Assembly: GCF_947331435.1 (NCBI RefSeq)
Contig: NZ_CAMZOF010000008.1
Location: 372,001-436,000 of the forward strand
Length of the DNA stretch: 64,000 nucleotides
Direction: 5' to 3'
From: Pelagibius sp. Alg239-R121
GTDB taxonomy: Bacteria; Pseudomonadota; Alphaproteobacteria; Kiloniellales; Kiloniellaceae
Part shown: positions 17,699 through 26,016 of the stretch, one piece after another
Position numbering within the stretch: position 1 is the stretch's first letter
Layout: each line of letters opens with the position of its first letter
Translations under genes and position numbers: made by a program
Notes under the pieces: generated by a model
What the model was told of the DNA's origin: nothing
Database searches by the model: none
The model's input: the letters and a program-made list of their open reading frames with translations, nothing else

Positions 17699-17721
17699 TT
17701 AACCTTTTGCGTAAAGGTTAA
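17699..17721. promoter_or_regulatory. 9-bp perfect dyad in the omt/prfC divergent region
   Basis: TTAACCTTT at 17699-17707 and AAAGGTTAA at 17713-17721 form a perfect inverted repeat with five bases between, 35 bases upstream of the methyltransferase start. It could be an operator or a leader hairpin. Confidence 0.35.
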
Positions 17722-17817
17722 AGCAGGTATGGAGGACTGATAAGGGAATTCGAGGATTTACGCGCTACAAAGATCTGGAGACGGCCTTCATTGTTTGAAT
17801 TTCCGGCGGTTTCGGGT

Positions 17818-17853
17818 CATAGAAGGGCCGAATTGACGGTTCGCCCCTCTATG
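17818..17853 (+). promoter_or_regulatory. Leader hairpin upstream of prfC
   Basis: CATAGA, GGGC and GAA on the left pair with TTC, GCCC and TCTATG on the right, about 13 bp with a single bulge and one mismatch, closing a loop TTGACGG. It ends 38 bases before the prfC start. No U-run follows, so it is not a terminator; a role in the RF3 mRNA leader is a guess. Confidence 0.35.
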
Positions 17854-17891
17854 GTTGGCTGAGAACCGAAGCAACGGAGCAGAATTTGTCT

Positions 17892-19514
17892 ATGAACGAC
17901 ATGGCGGTTACGCCCGCTGAAGCGGGGACGGTCAGCATCGGCGAGGCGGCAGGCAAGCGGCGTACCTTTGCCATTATCGCGCACCCGGACGCCGGTAAAA
18001 CCACGCTGACCGAAAAGCTGCTGCTGATGGGAGGCGCGATCCACCTCGCCGGCCAGGTGAAGGCCAAGGGTGAGGGACGGCGGGCCCGTTCCGACTGGAT
18101 GAAGATCGAGCAGTCCCGGGGCATTTCGGTAACCACTTCGGTCATGACCTTCGAGTACCGCGATGTGACCTTCAACCTGCTCGACACGCCGGGCCATGAA
18201 GACTTCAGTGAAGACACCTACCGCACCCTGACGGCGGTCGATTCCGCGATCATGGTCATTGACGGCGCCAAGGGCATCGAGGCTCAGACCCGTAAACTCT
18301 TCGAGGTCTGCCGTCTGCGCGACGTACCGATCATCACCTTCATTAACAAGATGGACCGGGAAGCGCGCGACAACTTCGAAATCCTGGACGAGATTTCCGA
18401 GATCCTGGCCCTGGACACCACACCGATGTCCTGGCCGGTCGGCATGGGCGGAATTTTCCGCGGTTGCTACGACATGCGCGAACAGAAAATGATGCTGTTC
18501 GACGGCGCCAAGGACTCAAGCGAACTTACCGACGTAATCGATGCGCCTCTGGACGATTCCAGGCTCGATGCCGCTTTGCCCGAGGATCAACTGGCACAGG
18601 CCCGCGAAGAGATTGAACTGGTCCAGGCGGCCTGTCCCGAGTTCGATCTGGAGAGCTATCGCGCCGGCCACCTAACGCCTGTCTTCTTTGGCTCGGCCCT
18701 TAGATCCTTCGGTATCAAGCAACTGCTCGACGCCGTGGTTGACTTTGCACCGTCGCCACGGCCACAGCCGACGGATGCGCGCGAGATCGAGCCGGGCGAA
18801 AAACCTGTGACCGGGTTCGTCTTCAAGGTCCAGGCCAATATGGATCCGAACCATCGGGACCGGATCGCTTTCATGCGCCTTTGTTCCGGTAAGTTTAAGC
18901 GCGGAATCAAGATGCACCAGGTCCGGACCGGCAAGTCGATCGGTATTTACAATCCGATCCTTTTCTTTGCCCAAAGCCGCGAACTGGCCGAGGAAGCCTG
19001 GCCGGGCGATATCATCGGGGTTCCCAACCACGGCACGCTGAGAGTTGGCGACACTTTGACCGAAGGCGAGAACCTACGCTTTACAGGCATTCCCAACTTC
19101 GCACCGGAAATCCTGCGCCGTGTGCGCTTGGACGATCCTATGAAGGCGAAACACCTGCGCAAGGCGCTTGAGAGTCTGGCGGAAGAGGGCGTTACACAGG
19201 TTTTCCGCCCTCTAATCGGCGCCGACTGGATTGTCGGCGTGGTTGGGCAATTGCAGATCGACGTTCTCGCAACCCGGATCGAAAGCGAGTACGGCATCAA
19301 AGTCGGCTTCGAAGCCGCGCCCTTTTACTCGGCTCGCTGGGTCGACGCCGAAGATCCGGCAGAACTCAAACGCTTCCTGGATCGTCATCAGAGCAGTGCG
19401 GCCGAGGATCGTGACGGTGCGCCGGTCTACATGGCCCGCAATAGCTGGGATCTGAACCGCGCGATTGAGGATTGGCCGAAACTGAAGTTTACGGCAACCC
19501 GCGAACGTTCGTAA
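17892..19514 (+). CDS. prfC: Peptide chain release factor 3 (RF3)
   Basis: Translational GTPase of 540 residues from the ATG at 17892 (an in-frame TTG six bases earlier is less likely). It recycles RF1/RF2 from the ribosome after termination. GTPase motifs: G1 AHPDAGKT at about 30-37, the switch region containing RGISVTTSV, G3 DTPGHEDF and G4 NKMD. The later domains keep RF3 features such as VFKVQANMDPNHRDRIAF and VVGQLQIDVL. Size agrees with E. coli RF3. It runs into a convergent transporter operon. Confidence 0.95.
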   Translation: MNDMAVTPAEAGTVSIGEAAGKRRTFAIIAHPDAGKTTLTEKLLLMGGAIHLAGQVKAKGEGRRARSDWMKIEQSRGISVTTSVMTFEYRDVTFNLLDTPGHEDFSEDTYRTLTAVDSAIMVIDGAKGIEAQTRKLFEVCRLRDVPIITFINKMDREARDNFEILDEISEILALDTTPMSWPVGMGGIFRGCYDMREQKMMLFDGAKDSSELTDVIDAPLDDSRLDAALPEDQLAQAREEIELVQAACPEFDLESYRAGHLTPVFFGSALRSFGIKQLLDAVVDFAPSPRPQPTDAREIEPGEKPVTGFVFKVQANMDPNHRDRIAFMRLCSGKFKRGIKMHQVRTGKSIGIYNPILFFAQSRELAEEAWPGDIIGVPNHGTLRVGDTLTEGENLRFTGIPNFAPEILRRVRLDDPMKAKHLRKALESLAEEGVTQVFRPLIGADWIVGVVGQLQIDVLATRIESEYGIKVGFEAAPFYSARWVDAEDPAELKRFLDRHQSSAAEDRDGAPVYMARNSWDLNRAIEDWPKLKFTATRERS

Positions 19515-19537
19515 GACAAGCTGGATTCAACACCCGC

Positions 19538-19569
19538 GATCAGTAACGCCCTTTGATTAGTAACGCCCT
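19538..19569. repeat. Short direct repeat between prfC and ehuA
   Basis: GATCAGTAACGCCCT (19538-19552) and GATTAGTAACGCCCT (19555-19569) are a 15-bp tandem repeat, 14 of 15 identical, with a 17-bp period. It lies between convergent genes and has no hairpin. It is probably a replication-slippage duplication. Confidence 0.6.
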
Positions 19570-19573
19570 GAAT

Positions 19574-20383
19574 TCAGTTGGCGTCCAGCACAGCGCTCAG
19601 AAACTGCTTTGTTCGTTCGTTCTGCGGATCGTTGAAAATCTGATCGGGCGTACCCTGCTCGGCGATCTTGCCTTCGTAGAAAAAACAAACCCGGTCTGAA
19701 ATCTCCCGAGCAAAACCCATTTGATGGGTCACCATCAGCATGGTGAGCTTATGTTCGCTGTTGAGCGCCCGGATGACGTTCAAGACTTCGCCGATAACCT
19801 CCGGGTCCAGGGCTGAGGTCACTTCGTCCAACAGCATGACCTTCGGGCGCATGGCAAGCGCACGGGCAATCGCGACGCGCTGCTGCTGACCGCCGGAAAG
19901 CCGCGTCGGATGCTGATCCTTCTTCTCCAACATCCCAACCATATCGAGCAGGTTTAGGGCACGTTCTTCCGCCTCATCGCGTTTCATCCCAAGAACGTTT
20001 ATCGGGGCTTCAATACAATTCTCAAGCGCTGTCATGTGGGGAAACAGGTTAAACTGCTGAAAGACCATGCCGATGTTGGTGCGCTGCGTACGCAGGTACT
20101 TCTCGTTGGCGAACTCCAGTTGCCCGTTTCGCTCCATATGACTGAGCGGCTTTCCGTCCACATAGATGACGCCTTCATCGATCTTTTCCAGCGTCATCAG
20201 CATACGCAGCACGGTGGTTTTTCCGGAACCCGAAGGCCCGATGACTGAAACCATTTCGTGGGCGCCGACATCGAGGTCGAGATTGTCCAGTACCGTCAGA
20301 TCCCCATAGCGTTTTGTGACCCCTGAAAAGCGCACGAGCGGGCTTCCTTCGGGGAGTTCCAGGGGATGATTTTGCGTACTCAT
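19574..20383 (-). CDS. ehuA: Amino-acid/ectoine-type ABC transporter ATP-binding protein (EhuA-like)
   Basis: ATPase of 269 residues of the polar-amino-acid importer class. Walker A GPSGSGKTT, Q-loop MVFQQFNLFPHMT, signature LSGGQQQR and Walker B VMLLDEVTSALDPE are intact. It is the last gene of a binding protein, two permeases and ATPase operon on the minus strand, 25 bases after the second permease. The Ehu name rests on gene order and on the EhuB-like binding protein. Confidence 0.85.
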   Translation of the reverse strand: MSTQNHPLELPEGSPLVRFSGVTKRYGDLTVLDNLDLDVGAHEMVSVIGPSGSGKTTVLRMLMTLEKIDEGVIYVDGKPLSHMERNGQLEFANEKYLRTQRTNIGMVFQQFNLFPHMTALENCIEAPINVLGMKRDEAEERALNLLDMVGMLEKKDQHPTRLSGGQQQRVAIARALAMRPKVMLLDEVTSALDPEVIGEVLNVIRALNSEHKLTMLMVTHQMGFAREISDRVCFFYEGKIAEQGTPDQIFNDPQNERTKQFLSAVLDAN

Positions 20384-20408
20384 TTAATCTCACCTTCAAA
20401 CACAGAAT

Positions 20409-21077
20409 TCATTTCGTGATACCCATGGAACGGCCCACGTACCTTTCGAACTTTCTCAACCAGGCTGCTGTAGGCAGAGAGATGATCAGGAACATGAAGC
20501 CAACCATTGTATAGGGTTCCAGGTAACGGTAGGTCTCAGCGCCGAGCGCATTCGCCGTATGCATTAATTCGACCACGCCAATGGTCGAGAGCATGGGCGT
20601 GTCCTTGAATATACCCACGAGATAGTTCCCCATGCCCGGCAGGCTGGCGGGAAGCGCCTGGGGAATGAGCACCCGAAAGTAGGTCCGCGCGGGACTGAGG
20701 TTGAGCGCCCTGCAGGCTTCCCATTGACCGCGGGGAATGGCCTCCAGGCCGCCGCGGTAAACCTCCGACAAATAGGTTCCGTAATGAAGACCGATGGTCA
20801 GCATTGCAGAGACCCAGGCTGACAGTACGAGACCAAACTGAGGGGCGACAAAGTAGACAAAAAACAGCTGAACGATCAGGGGAGTGGAGCGAATGAACTC
20901 GACACACTCCCGCACAATCCAGTTGCAGAGGCGGAACTTGGTTCTCTGCCCCAGCAAAAATATCAGCCCGACGACAAGCGCGATGGTGTAGCCGATACCC
21001 GCGGCGAGCAGGGTATTCAGCATGGCACTCAGCATGCGGGGCAAAATCTCTATGGTAAAATCCCAACGCCATTCCAC
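20409..21077 (-). CDS. ehuD: Amino-acid ABC transporter permease (EhuD-like)
   Basis: Permease of 222 residues with about five membrane helices, HisMQ type. The ATPase-contacting loop has the usual form: PRGQWEACRALNLSPARTYF followed by IPQALP. It begins 18 bases after the first permease gene and should pair with it as a heterodimer. Confidence 0.85.
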   Translation of the reverse strand: MEWRWDFTIEILPRMLSAMLNTLLAAGIGYTIALVVGLIFLLGQRTKFRLCNWIVRECVEFIRSTPLIVQLFFVYFVAPQFGLVLSAWVSAMLTIGLHYGTYLSEVYRGGLEAIPRGQWEACRALNLSPARTYFRVLIPQALPASLPGMGNYLVGIFKDTPMLSTIGVVELMHTANALGAETYRYLEPYTMVGFMFLIISLPTAAWLRKFERYVGRSMGITK

Positions 21078-21095
21078 GGTTCGTATCCTTTTCTT

Positions 21096-21770
21096 CTAGG
21101 CCTTACCGACTTTTCGCGCGGCCAGGACTTCCAGCCAGCGTAAAAAGGGCGTGAGAACAAAGCGGGCCATTGCGTAGTAGACGATGAGGGCGGTTCCGAA
21201 AGTCTGAGCCGACAGCCAGGTGGTCGCGTTGATCTGTTTCGCGACGAACATCAAATCAACGACGGTGATAAGCGCAACCAGTGCCGTCGCTTTGAGAAGC
21301 TCCACCATCAGGTTCGATGCAGGTGGCAACAGGATCGGAAAGGTCTGCGGGATGATGATCCGGCGCATGCGCTGGCCTGGCGACATATTAAGTGCGACGG
21401 CAGCCTCCCATTGTCCCTTGGGAACGGCTTCGATCGAGCCACGCACAATCTCGGCGCCGTAGGCACCGAAATTCAGACCTATCGCAATGAAGCCGGATTC
21501 GAACGCCCCTAGTTTTATGCCCATGAGCGGCAGGACATAGTAAATCCAGTACAGCTGGACCAAGAGGGACGTACCTCTAAAAAATTCGATATAGACTGTC
21601 GCAATACCCCTGGTCACACCCAGCCGAGACAGCCGCATTAAACCAAAGACCAGCGACACCACGATGGCGAGGGCCGATGCGCAAACTAATTGCAGGGCGG
21701 TGATATAGGCTCCGCCCGCTAGCTTCGGGAGATATTCGATTACAAAATCGAGATAGGACACAAAAGACAC
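21096..21770 (-). CDS. ehuC: Amino-acid ABC transporter permease (EhuC-like)
   Basis: HisMQ-type permease of 224 residues, homologous in layout to its downstream partner. The coupling loop is PKGQWEAAVALNMSPGQRMR followed by IIPQTFP. It is followed closely by the second permease and separated from the binding-protein gene by 165 bases, a gap often used for an mRNA processing or partial stop site that raises binding-protein levels. No strong terminator is visible there. Confidence 0.85.
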   Translation of the reverse strand: MSFVSYLDFVIEYLPKLAGGAYITALQLVCASALAIVVSLVFGLMRLSRLGVTRGIATVYIEFFRGTSLLVQLYWIYYVLPLMGIKLGAFESGFIAIGLNFGAYGAEIVRGSIEAVPKGQWEAAVALNMSPGQRMRRIIIPQTFPILLPPASNLMVELLKATALVALITVVDLMFVAKQINATTWLSAQTFGTALIVYYAMARFVLTPFLRWLEVLAARKVGKA

Positions 21771-21935
21771 CCTCGCTTTCTGTCCTGAAAATCCAAGACA
21801 GTCCTAGGCTCAAGATCGACCTGTTTACGATCTGTCAGCACCCAGGCCTTCGTCAGTTAACCGCGCGCAGAAAACGAAGCGGCAAACAAGCTTGCCGCTT
21901 CGTTCTTTATCGAGTGGCACGAAGCCTTTGGCCGA

Positions 21936-22790
21936 TTACCTGTTAGCGCAGGCAAATGCCGTAGAAGCGTCCGGACCGGGCAGCTGATATTTGGTGTAGC
22001 CATAGGGCTCGACCGCCGCCATCCACTTTTCACCGCCGATGACCTTGGCCATGGCCGTATTGAAAGCGGCGAGGAAATCTGTGTCGGCCTTACGCATTCC
22101 GATGCCGACCCAGTTCTGAGTCCATTTCGGCAGCTTTGCAGGATCCGTTACTTCAAACTTTCCGTCAGACTTTTCGACGTGCTCCTGCGCACCGAAGAAG
22201 GTTTGGATTGCCGCATCGGCGCGGCCGGCCTTCATCGCGGCCAGGATTTCGACTTCACCGGCAACCAGCATCATCTGATCTTCGGGAACGCCTTCCTTCT
22301 TGGCGGCTTCCACGGTGTTGAAACCTGCACCGGTTACAAGTCTTGCGCCGGACTTGATGACGTCTTGATAGGTGTGAATATTTTTCGGGTTCCCGGCCGG
22401 AACCAAAAAGGCGTCGCCGAATAATCCAATCGGATCCGAGAAGTTCATGTTCTCGCAACGGCTTTTAAGGATGTACATGCCGCCGGTCACGATATCGTAC
22501 CGGTCCGCCTGTAGTCCGGGAATCAGGCCGGCCCATTCGTTTACCGAAGTTTCGTGCTTTGTGATGCCCATCTCTTCCAACACCACCAGGGTAAGGGCAT
22601 TGACGAAGCCCAGGGCCTCTTTGTTGTCGCCGGGATAGGCCCAGGGAATGGCGGTTGCGAAGCCAAGTCGAATGGGCTCGCCGGCAGCGATACGATCGGT
22701 CAGCTCATCTGCTTGCGACGCCACAGGGCCGCCAACAACGATGGCGCTGCAGATAGCGGCAGCGGATAGTGATTTAATGAATTTTTTCAT
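21936..22790 (-). CDS. ehuB: Periplasmic amino-acid-binding protein, EhuB-like
   Basis: Exported binding protein of 284 residues with a signal peptide at about 1-27 (ends SQADE). The family-3 solute-binding pattern is seen in GLIPGLQADRYDIVTGGMYI and CENMNFSDPIGLFGDAFLVP, which resembles the rhizobial ectoine/hydroxyectoine binder EhuB as I recall it. It leads the transporter operon. A 15-bp perfect dyad lies about 57 bases before its start, and a divergent Lrp gene follows. Ligand identity (ectoine against another polar amino acid) is not proven, and no ectoine hydrolase genes are adjacent. Confidence 0.78.
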   Translation of the reverse strand: MKKFIKSLSAAAICSAIVVGGPVASQADELTDRIAAGEPIRLGFATAIPWAYPGDNKEALGFVNALTLVVLEEMGITKHETSVNEWAGLIPGLQADRYDIVTGGMYILKSRCENMNFSDPIGLFGDAFLVPAGNPKNIHTYQDVIKSGARLVTGAGFNTVEAAKKEGVPEDQMMLVAGEVEILAAMKAGRADAAIQTFFGAQEHVEKSDGKFEVTDPAKLPKWTQNWVGIGMRKADTDFLAAFNTAMAKVIGGEKWMAAVEPYGYTKYQLPGPDASTAFACANR

Positions 22791-22846
22791 ACTTAGGTCT
22801 CCCCGTTTCTACGTGATTGCCCCTGGCCCGGTCTCTTGTTCTTGCG

Positions 22847-22894
22847 TGTTTCGTATTTTGGCTTACAAAAGTTGCAAATCCAAAATACGAAACA
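22847..22894. promoter_or_regulatory. 15-bp perfect inverted repeat in the ehuB/lrp divergent region
   Basis: TGTTTCGTATTTTGG (22847-22861) and CCAAAATACGAAACA (22880-22894) pair perfectly across an 18-base spacer. The dyad sits 57 bases upstream of ehuB and about 220 bases before the Lrp start. No U-run follows on either strand, so an operator is likelier than a terminator. The divergent Lrp protein is the natural candidate to bind. The rest of the 22791-23113 gap is AT-rich with no gene. Confidence 0.65.
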
Positions 22895-23113
22895 ACCCCA
22901 ATATTTCCACGATAAGAACAGAGCATTCGGATCAAAGAACGTTTGGTGTTGTGGTTAGGTCATGTTTCATATCACGCTCGTTTGCGCGATCCGATATTTG
23001 GAAATATTCAAGACGAAAACATTGTAACGTTCGATTACGCCTATGAGGTGTCACCATCAAATTTAATATGAGAAAATTTTTCACCTTTTAAAATAATGTG
23101 ACATAACAAGGTC

Positions 23114-23581
23114 ATGACGAAATCGAATCCCGAGGACATAACAATCCTGCGTTTGTTACAGGCGAACGCAAGAGAACGGCTTGAGACAATCGCGAGTGAA
23201 ACCGGATTGTCGGTTGCGACGGTGCAGCGCCGCATCAAATCCCTGAAGGCAGAAGGTGTCATTATGGGTGAGGAAGCGCTGATCTCACCTGAGGCGGTCG
23301 GCTACAATATGACCTTTTTGATTATGGTCGAGTTAGAGCGCGAAAGGCTGGATCAACTGGATGCTTTCCGCCGGAAGACAAAAACGGAGCCGCAGGTGCA
23401 GCAGTGCTACTACATAACCGGTGAAGCGGACTTCGCATTGATCGTTCTGGCCAAGTCGATGCAGGATTTTGAAATTCTCACTCATCGACTATTCTTCGCC
23501 GATACCAACGTGAAGCGGTTCAGAACGTCGGTCGTTATGGACCGCACCAAGGTCGGCCTCACCGTTCCCTTGTCAGACTGA
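23114..23581 (+). CDS. Lrp/AsnC family transcriptional regulator
   Basis: Regulator of 155 residues. The N-terminal helix-turn-helix reads RLETIASETGLSVATVQRRI, and the C-terminal RAM ligand-binding domain contains VQQCYYITGEADFALIVLAK, the typical Lrp core. It is divergent from the EhuB-like operon and close to an amino-acid lyase, so control of that uptake and breakdown set by an amino acid is a reasonable inference. Confidence 0.9.
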   Translation: MTKSNPEDITILRLLQANARERLETIASETGLSVATVQRRIKSLKAEGVIMGEEALISPEAVGYNMTFLIMVELERERLDQLDAFRRKTKTEPQVQQCYYITGEADFALIVLAKSMQDFEILTHRLFFADTNVKRFRTSVVMDRTKVGLTVPLSD

Positions 23582-23615
23582 CGTATTAGAAGCCCAGTGA
23601 CGGCTTTGACGATTG

Positions 23616-25982
23616 TTAGAAGGTAATGGAGGGCGGAACGAAAGCGGTTACTTCCGGTGCGTTGCCGTGCCAGCGCTCGACCTCTACCAGACAGGTCATT
23701 GCACCGGGGCCCTGAGCCAAAGGAGATGTCGGTAGGTCGGCGGTGAGGACGTTGGGATTACCGTGTTTGCAGCAGTCGGGATCCCGGTCCCAATCAGGAT
23801 CGTACCAGGCACCGGTTGCGATGGACACAACACCCTGGCGCAAGTCGGGATCGATCTGTGCGACGCTCAGACAGGCGCCGCGTTTGTTAAAGAGGCGCAC
23901 GAAATCCCCCTCAGCAATCTGACGCCGGGCCGCATCGGCAGGATTCAAGCGGCAGGGTTCACGACCCTTTACCTTACCGGCGCGGCTGTGCGCACTGTGA
24001 TCGAGTTGGCTATGTAAGCGCTGGGGCGGCTGGTGAGAGATGAGATGCAAAGGGAATTGCCGGGCGAGATCTGCACCGAGCCATTCCTGCGGTTCGCACC
24101 ATACAGGGTGCCCGGGGTTATTATCGAGTTCAAAACCGGCAATCGTCTTGCTGAAAATCTCGATCCGGCCGGAGGGTGTGGTAAGGGGATGAGCCTCAGG
24201 ATCATTGCGGAAGGCCTTCAACAACACTTGTGCTTCTGCCGGGGACTCAAGGCGAATGACACCTTGCTCGAGGAAGGCATCGAATTCAGGAAGCTCATGC
24301 CCTAACTGGCGACCGCGCGCCCGCGTTTCGCGGTATAATTCGCGCAGCCATTCTTCTTCATTGCGGCCCTCGGTAAAAGCGTCCCTGAAGCCCACTTCAC
24401 TGCAACCCTCACCCCGCAAACGTTCCGCCAGGGCTGCGAAGATATCGTGATCGTTGCAGGCGTCGCGGTAAGGTTCGGCGACCTGACGCATCGCCATCAT
24501 GTAGCTGTCGCGCGGAGAACCGGAAAGGTCGTTGCGCTCCAGAGAAACCGTCGCCGGTAATACGATATCTGCATGACGGGCAATCGGAGTCCAAAAAGGC
24601 TCGTGCACGACCACCGTTTCGATACGCTGCCACGCCCGGCGTAAGCGATTAAGATCCTGATGGTGATGAAAAGGGTTGCCACCGACCCAATAGACCAGGC
24701 GAACGTCGGGATACTGCAGGTTCTGTCCGTTGTATTGAAAGGCTTCTCCCGGGTGCAGCAGCATGTCTGCAATTCGCGCCACTGGGATAAAGCTCTCAAT
24801 AGAGTTCTGCCCAGTGGGCAATGCCGCCCAGGGCAAATGTGAGCGATTATTGCCGATCCCGTTGACCGCACCGAGACCGAGCGCAAAGCCGGTTCCCGTT
24901 TGACCGATGCCGCCTAGCATGGCAGCCAGTACCACGAGCATCCAAAAAGGTTGCTCGCCGTGCTGTTGCCGGGTCAAGGACCAACTCGCACAGACCATTG
25001 TGGGCGTCGCGGCCATGCGACGTGCCAGAGCGACAATCGCTGCGGCTGGGATGCCGGTGATCTTTTCCGCCCAGCTTGCAGTCTTTGGCGTGCCGTCCTT
25101 TGTTCCCATCAAGTAAGGCACAAAGTCGTCGAAGCCGGTGCAGTACCGGTCCAGAAAGGCTTTGTCGTGCAAATCCTCGCTGACCAGGGTGTGGGCAAGC
25201 GCCAGCATCATGGCAACATCGGTGTTCGGCCGGATCGGGAACCATTCAGCTTGAAGTTCGCTCATGGTGTCCGAGGCGGCGGGGCTGACATTGACGAATT
25301 CCACCCCAGCCTGCCGCGCCGCCAGCATATCCTGTTGCTGGCTATGGCATCCGGTCCCGCCGGAGTTCACCTGTGTGTTGCGTAAGGCCATGCCGCCGAA
25401 AGCGACCACCAGTCCGGCGCCTTCAGCGATGGATCGCCATGATGTGTGCTCGATCAGCAACTTTTGCATCGGCCCCACCACGTGGGGCAGGATGACTTCG
25501 GCGGCAGCGTAGCTGTAGGAATCGCGGGATTTGCTGCAGCCGCCGAAGAGATTCATGAACCTGCGCAGTTGACTCTGGGCGTGGTGAAACCGACCCGCGC
25601 TCGCCCAGCCGTAGGATCCGGCGTAGATTGCCTCGTTACCCCAATCGTCGCGAACCCGGTTCAGCTCCCGCGCGACAAGATCCAACGCCTCATCCCACTC
25701 CACGGCGACGAAAGCATCACGTCCGCGCAGGCTGCGGTCGCCGCCGGGACCGTGGTCCAGAAAACCTCGACGCACCATGGGTTTTCCAATACGGCATGGA
25801 CCTTCAAGAGTATCCAGCATTGCATTGCCGATGGGCGAGGGTGCCGGATCATCGTCAAACCCGAGAAGCTTCACCGGTTTGCCGTCTGCAACAACAACCC
25901 GATAGGCACCCCAATGGGTCACGGCAATCGGATGTTGTGAATCTGAAGCCGCACCCTCCGTTATCTCAATATCTCCAGCCAT
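23616..25982 (-). CDS. Molybdopterin oxidoreductase, BisC/TorA-DMSO reductase type (cytoplasmic)
   Basis: Enzyme of 788 residues from the ATG at 25982, which has AGGA upstream and begins 34 bases after the previous gene stop; a longer frame to 26132 would overlap that gene. Blocks typical of the BisC/TMAO reductase group are seen: YAGSYGWASAGRFHHAQ, DSYSYAAAEVILPHVVG (with the probable Mo-ligand Ser) and NPFHHHQDLNRLRRAWQR. There is no N-terminal Fe-S Cys motif and no Tat signal, which fits cytoplasmic BisC-like enzymes reducing S- or N-oxides (biotin or methionine sulfoxide). It is co-transcribed with an ammonia-lyase-like gene. ModBC at the right end could supply its molybdate. Confidence 0.88.
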   Translation of the reverse strand: MAGDIEITEGAASDSQHPIAVTHWGAYRVVVADGKPVKLLGFDDDPAPSPIGNAMLDTLEGPCRIGKPMVRRGFLDHGPGGDRSLRGRDAFVAVEWDEALDLVARELNRVRDDWGNEAIYAGSYGWASAGRFHHAQSQLRRFMNLFGGCSKSRDSYSYAAAEVILPHVVGPMQKLLIEHTSWRSIAEGAGLVVAFGGMALRNTQVNSGGTGCHSQQQDMLAARQAGVEFVNVSPAASDTMSELQAEWFPIRPNTDVAMMLALAHTLVSEDLHDKAFLDRYCTGFDDFVPYLMGTKDGTPKTASWAEKITGIPAAAIVALARRMAATPTMVCASWSLTRQQHGEQPFWMLVVLAAMLGGIGQTGTGFALGLGAVNGIGNNRSHLPWAALPTGQNSIESFIPVARIADMLLHPGEAFQYNGQNLQYPDVRLVYWVGGNPFHHHQDLNRLRRAWQRIETVVVHEPFWTPIARHADIVLPATVSLERNDLSGSPRDSYMMAMRQVAEPYRDACNDHDIFAALAERLRGEGCSEVGFRDAFTEGRNEEEWLRELYRETRARGRQLGHELPEFDAFLEQGVIRLESPAEAQVLLKAFRNDPEAHPLTTPSGRIEIFSKTIAGFELDNNPGHPVWCEPQEWLGADLARQFPLHLISHQPPQRLHSQLDHSAHSRAGKVKGREPCRLNPADAARRQIAEGDFVRLFNKRGACLSVAQIDPDLRQGVVSIATGAWYDPDWDRDPDCCKHGNPNVLTADLPTSPLAQGPGAMTCLVEVERWHGNAPEVTAFVPPSITF

Positions 25983-26016
25983 GATCCTGCTGTTCCCCAA
26001 ACCAACTCTCGACGGC

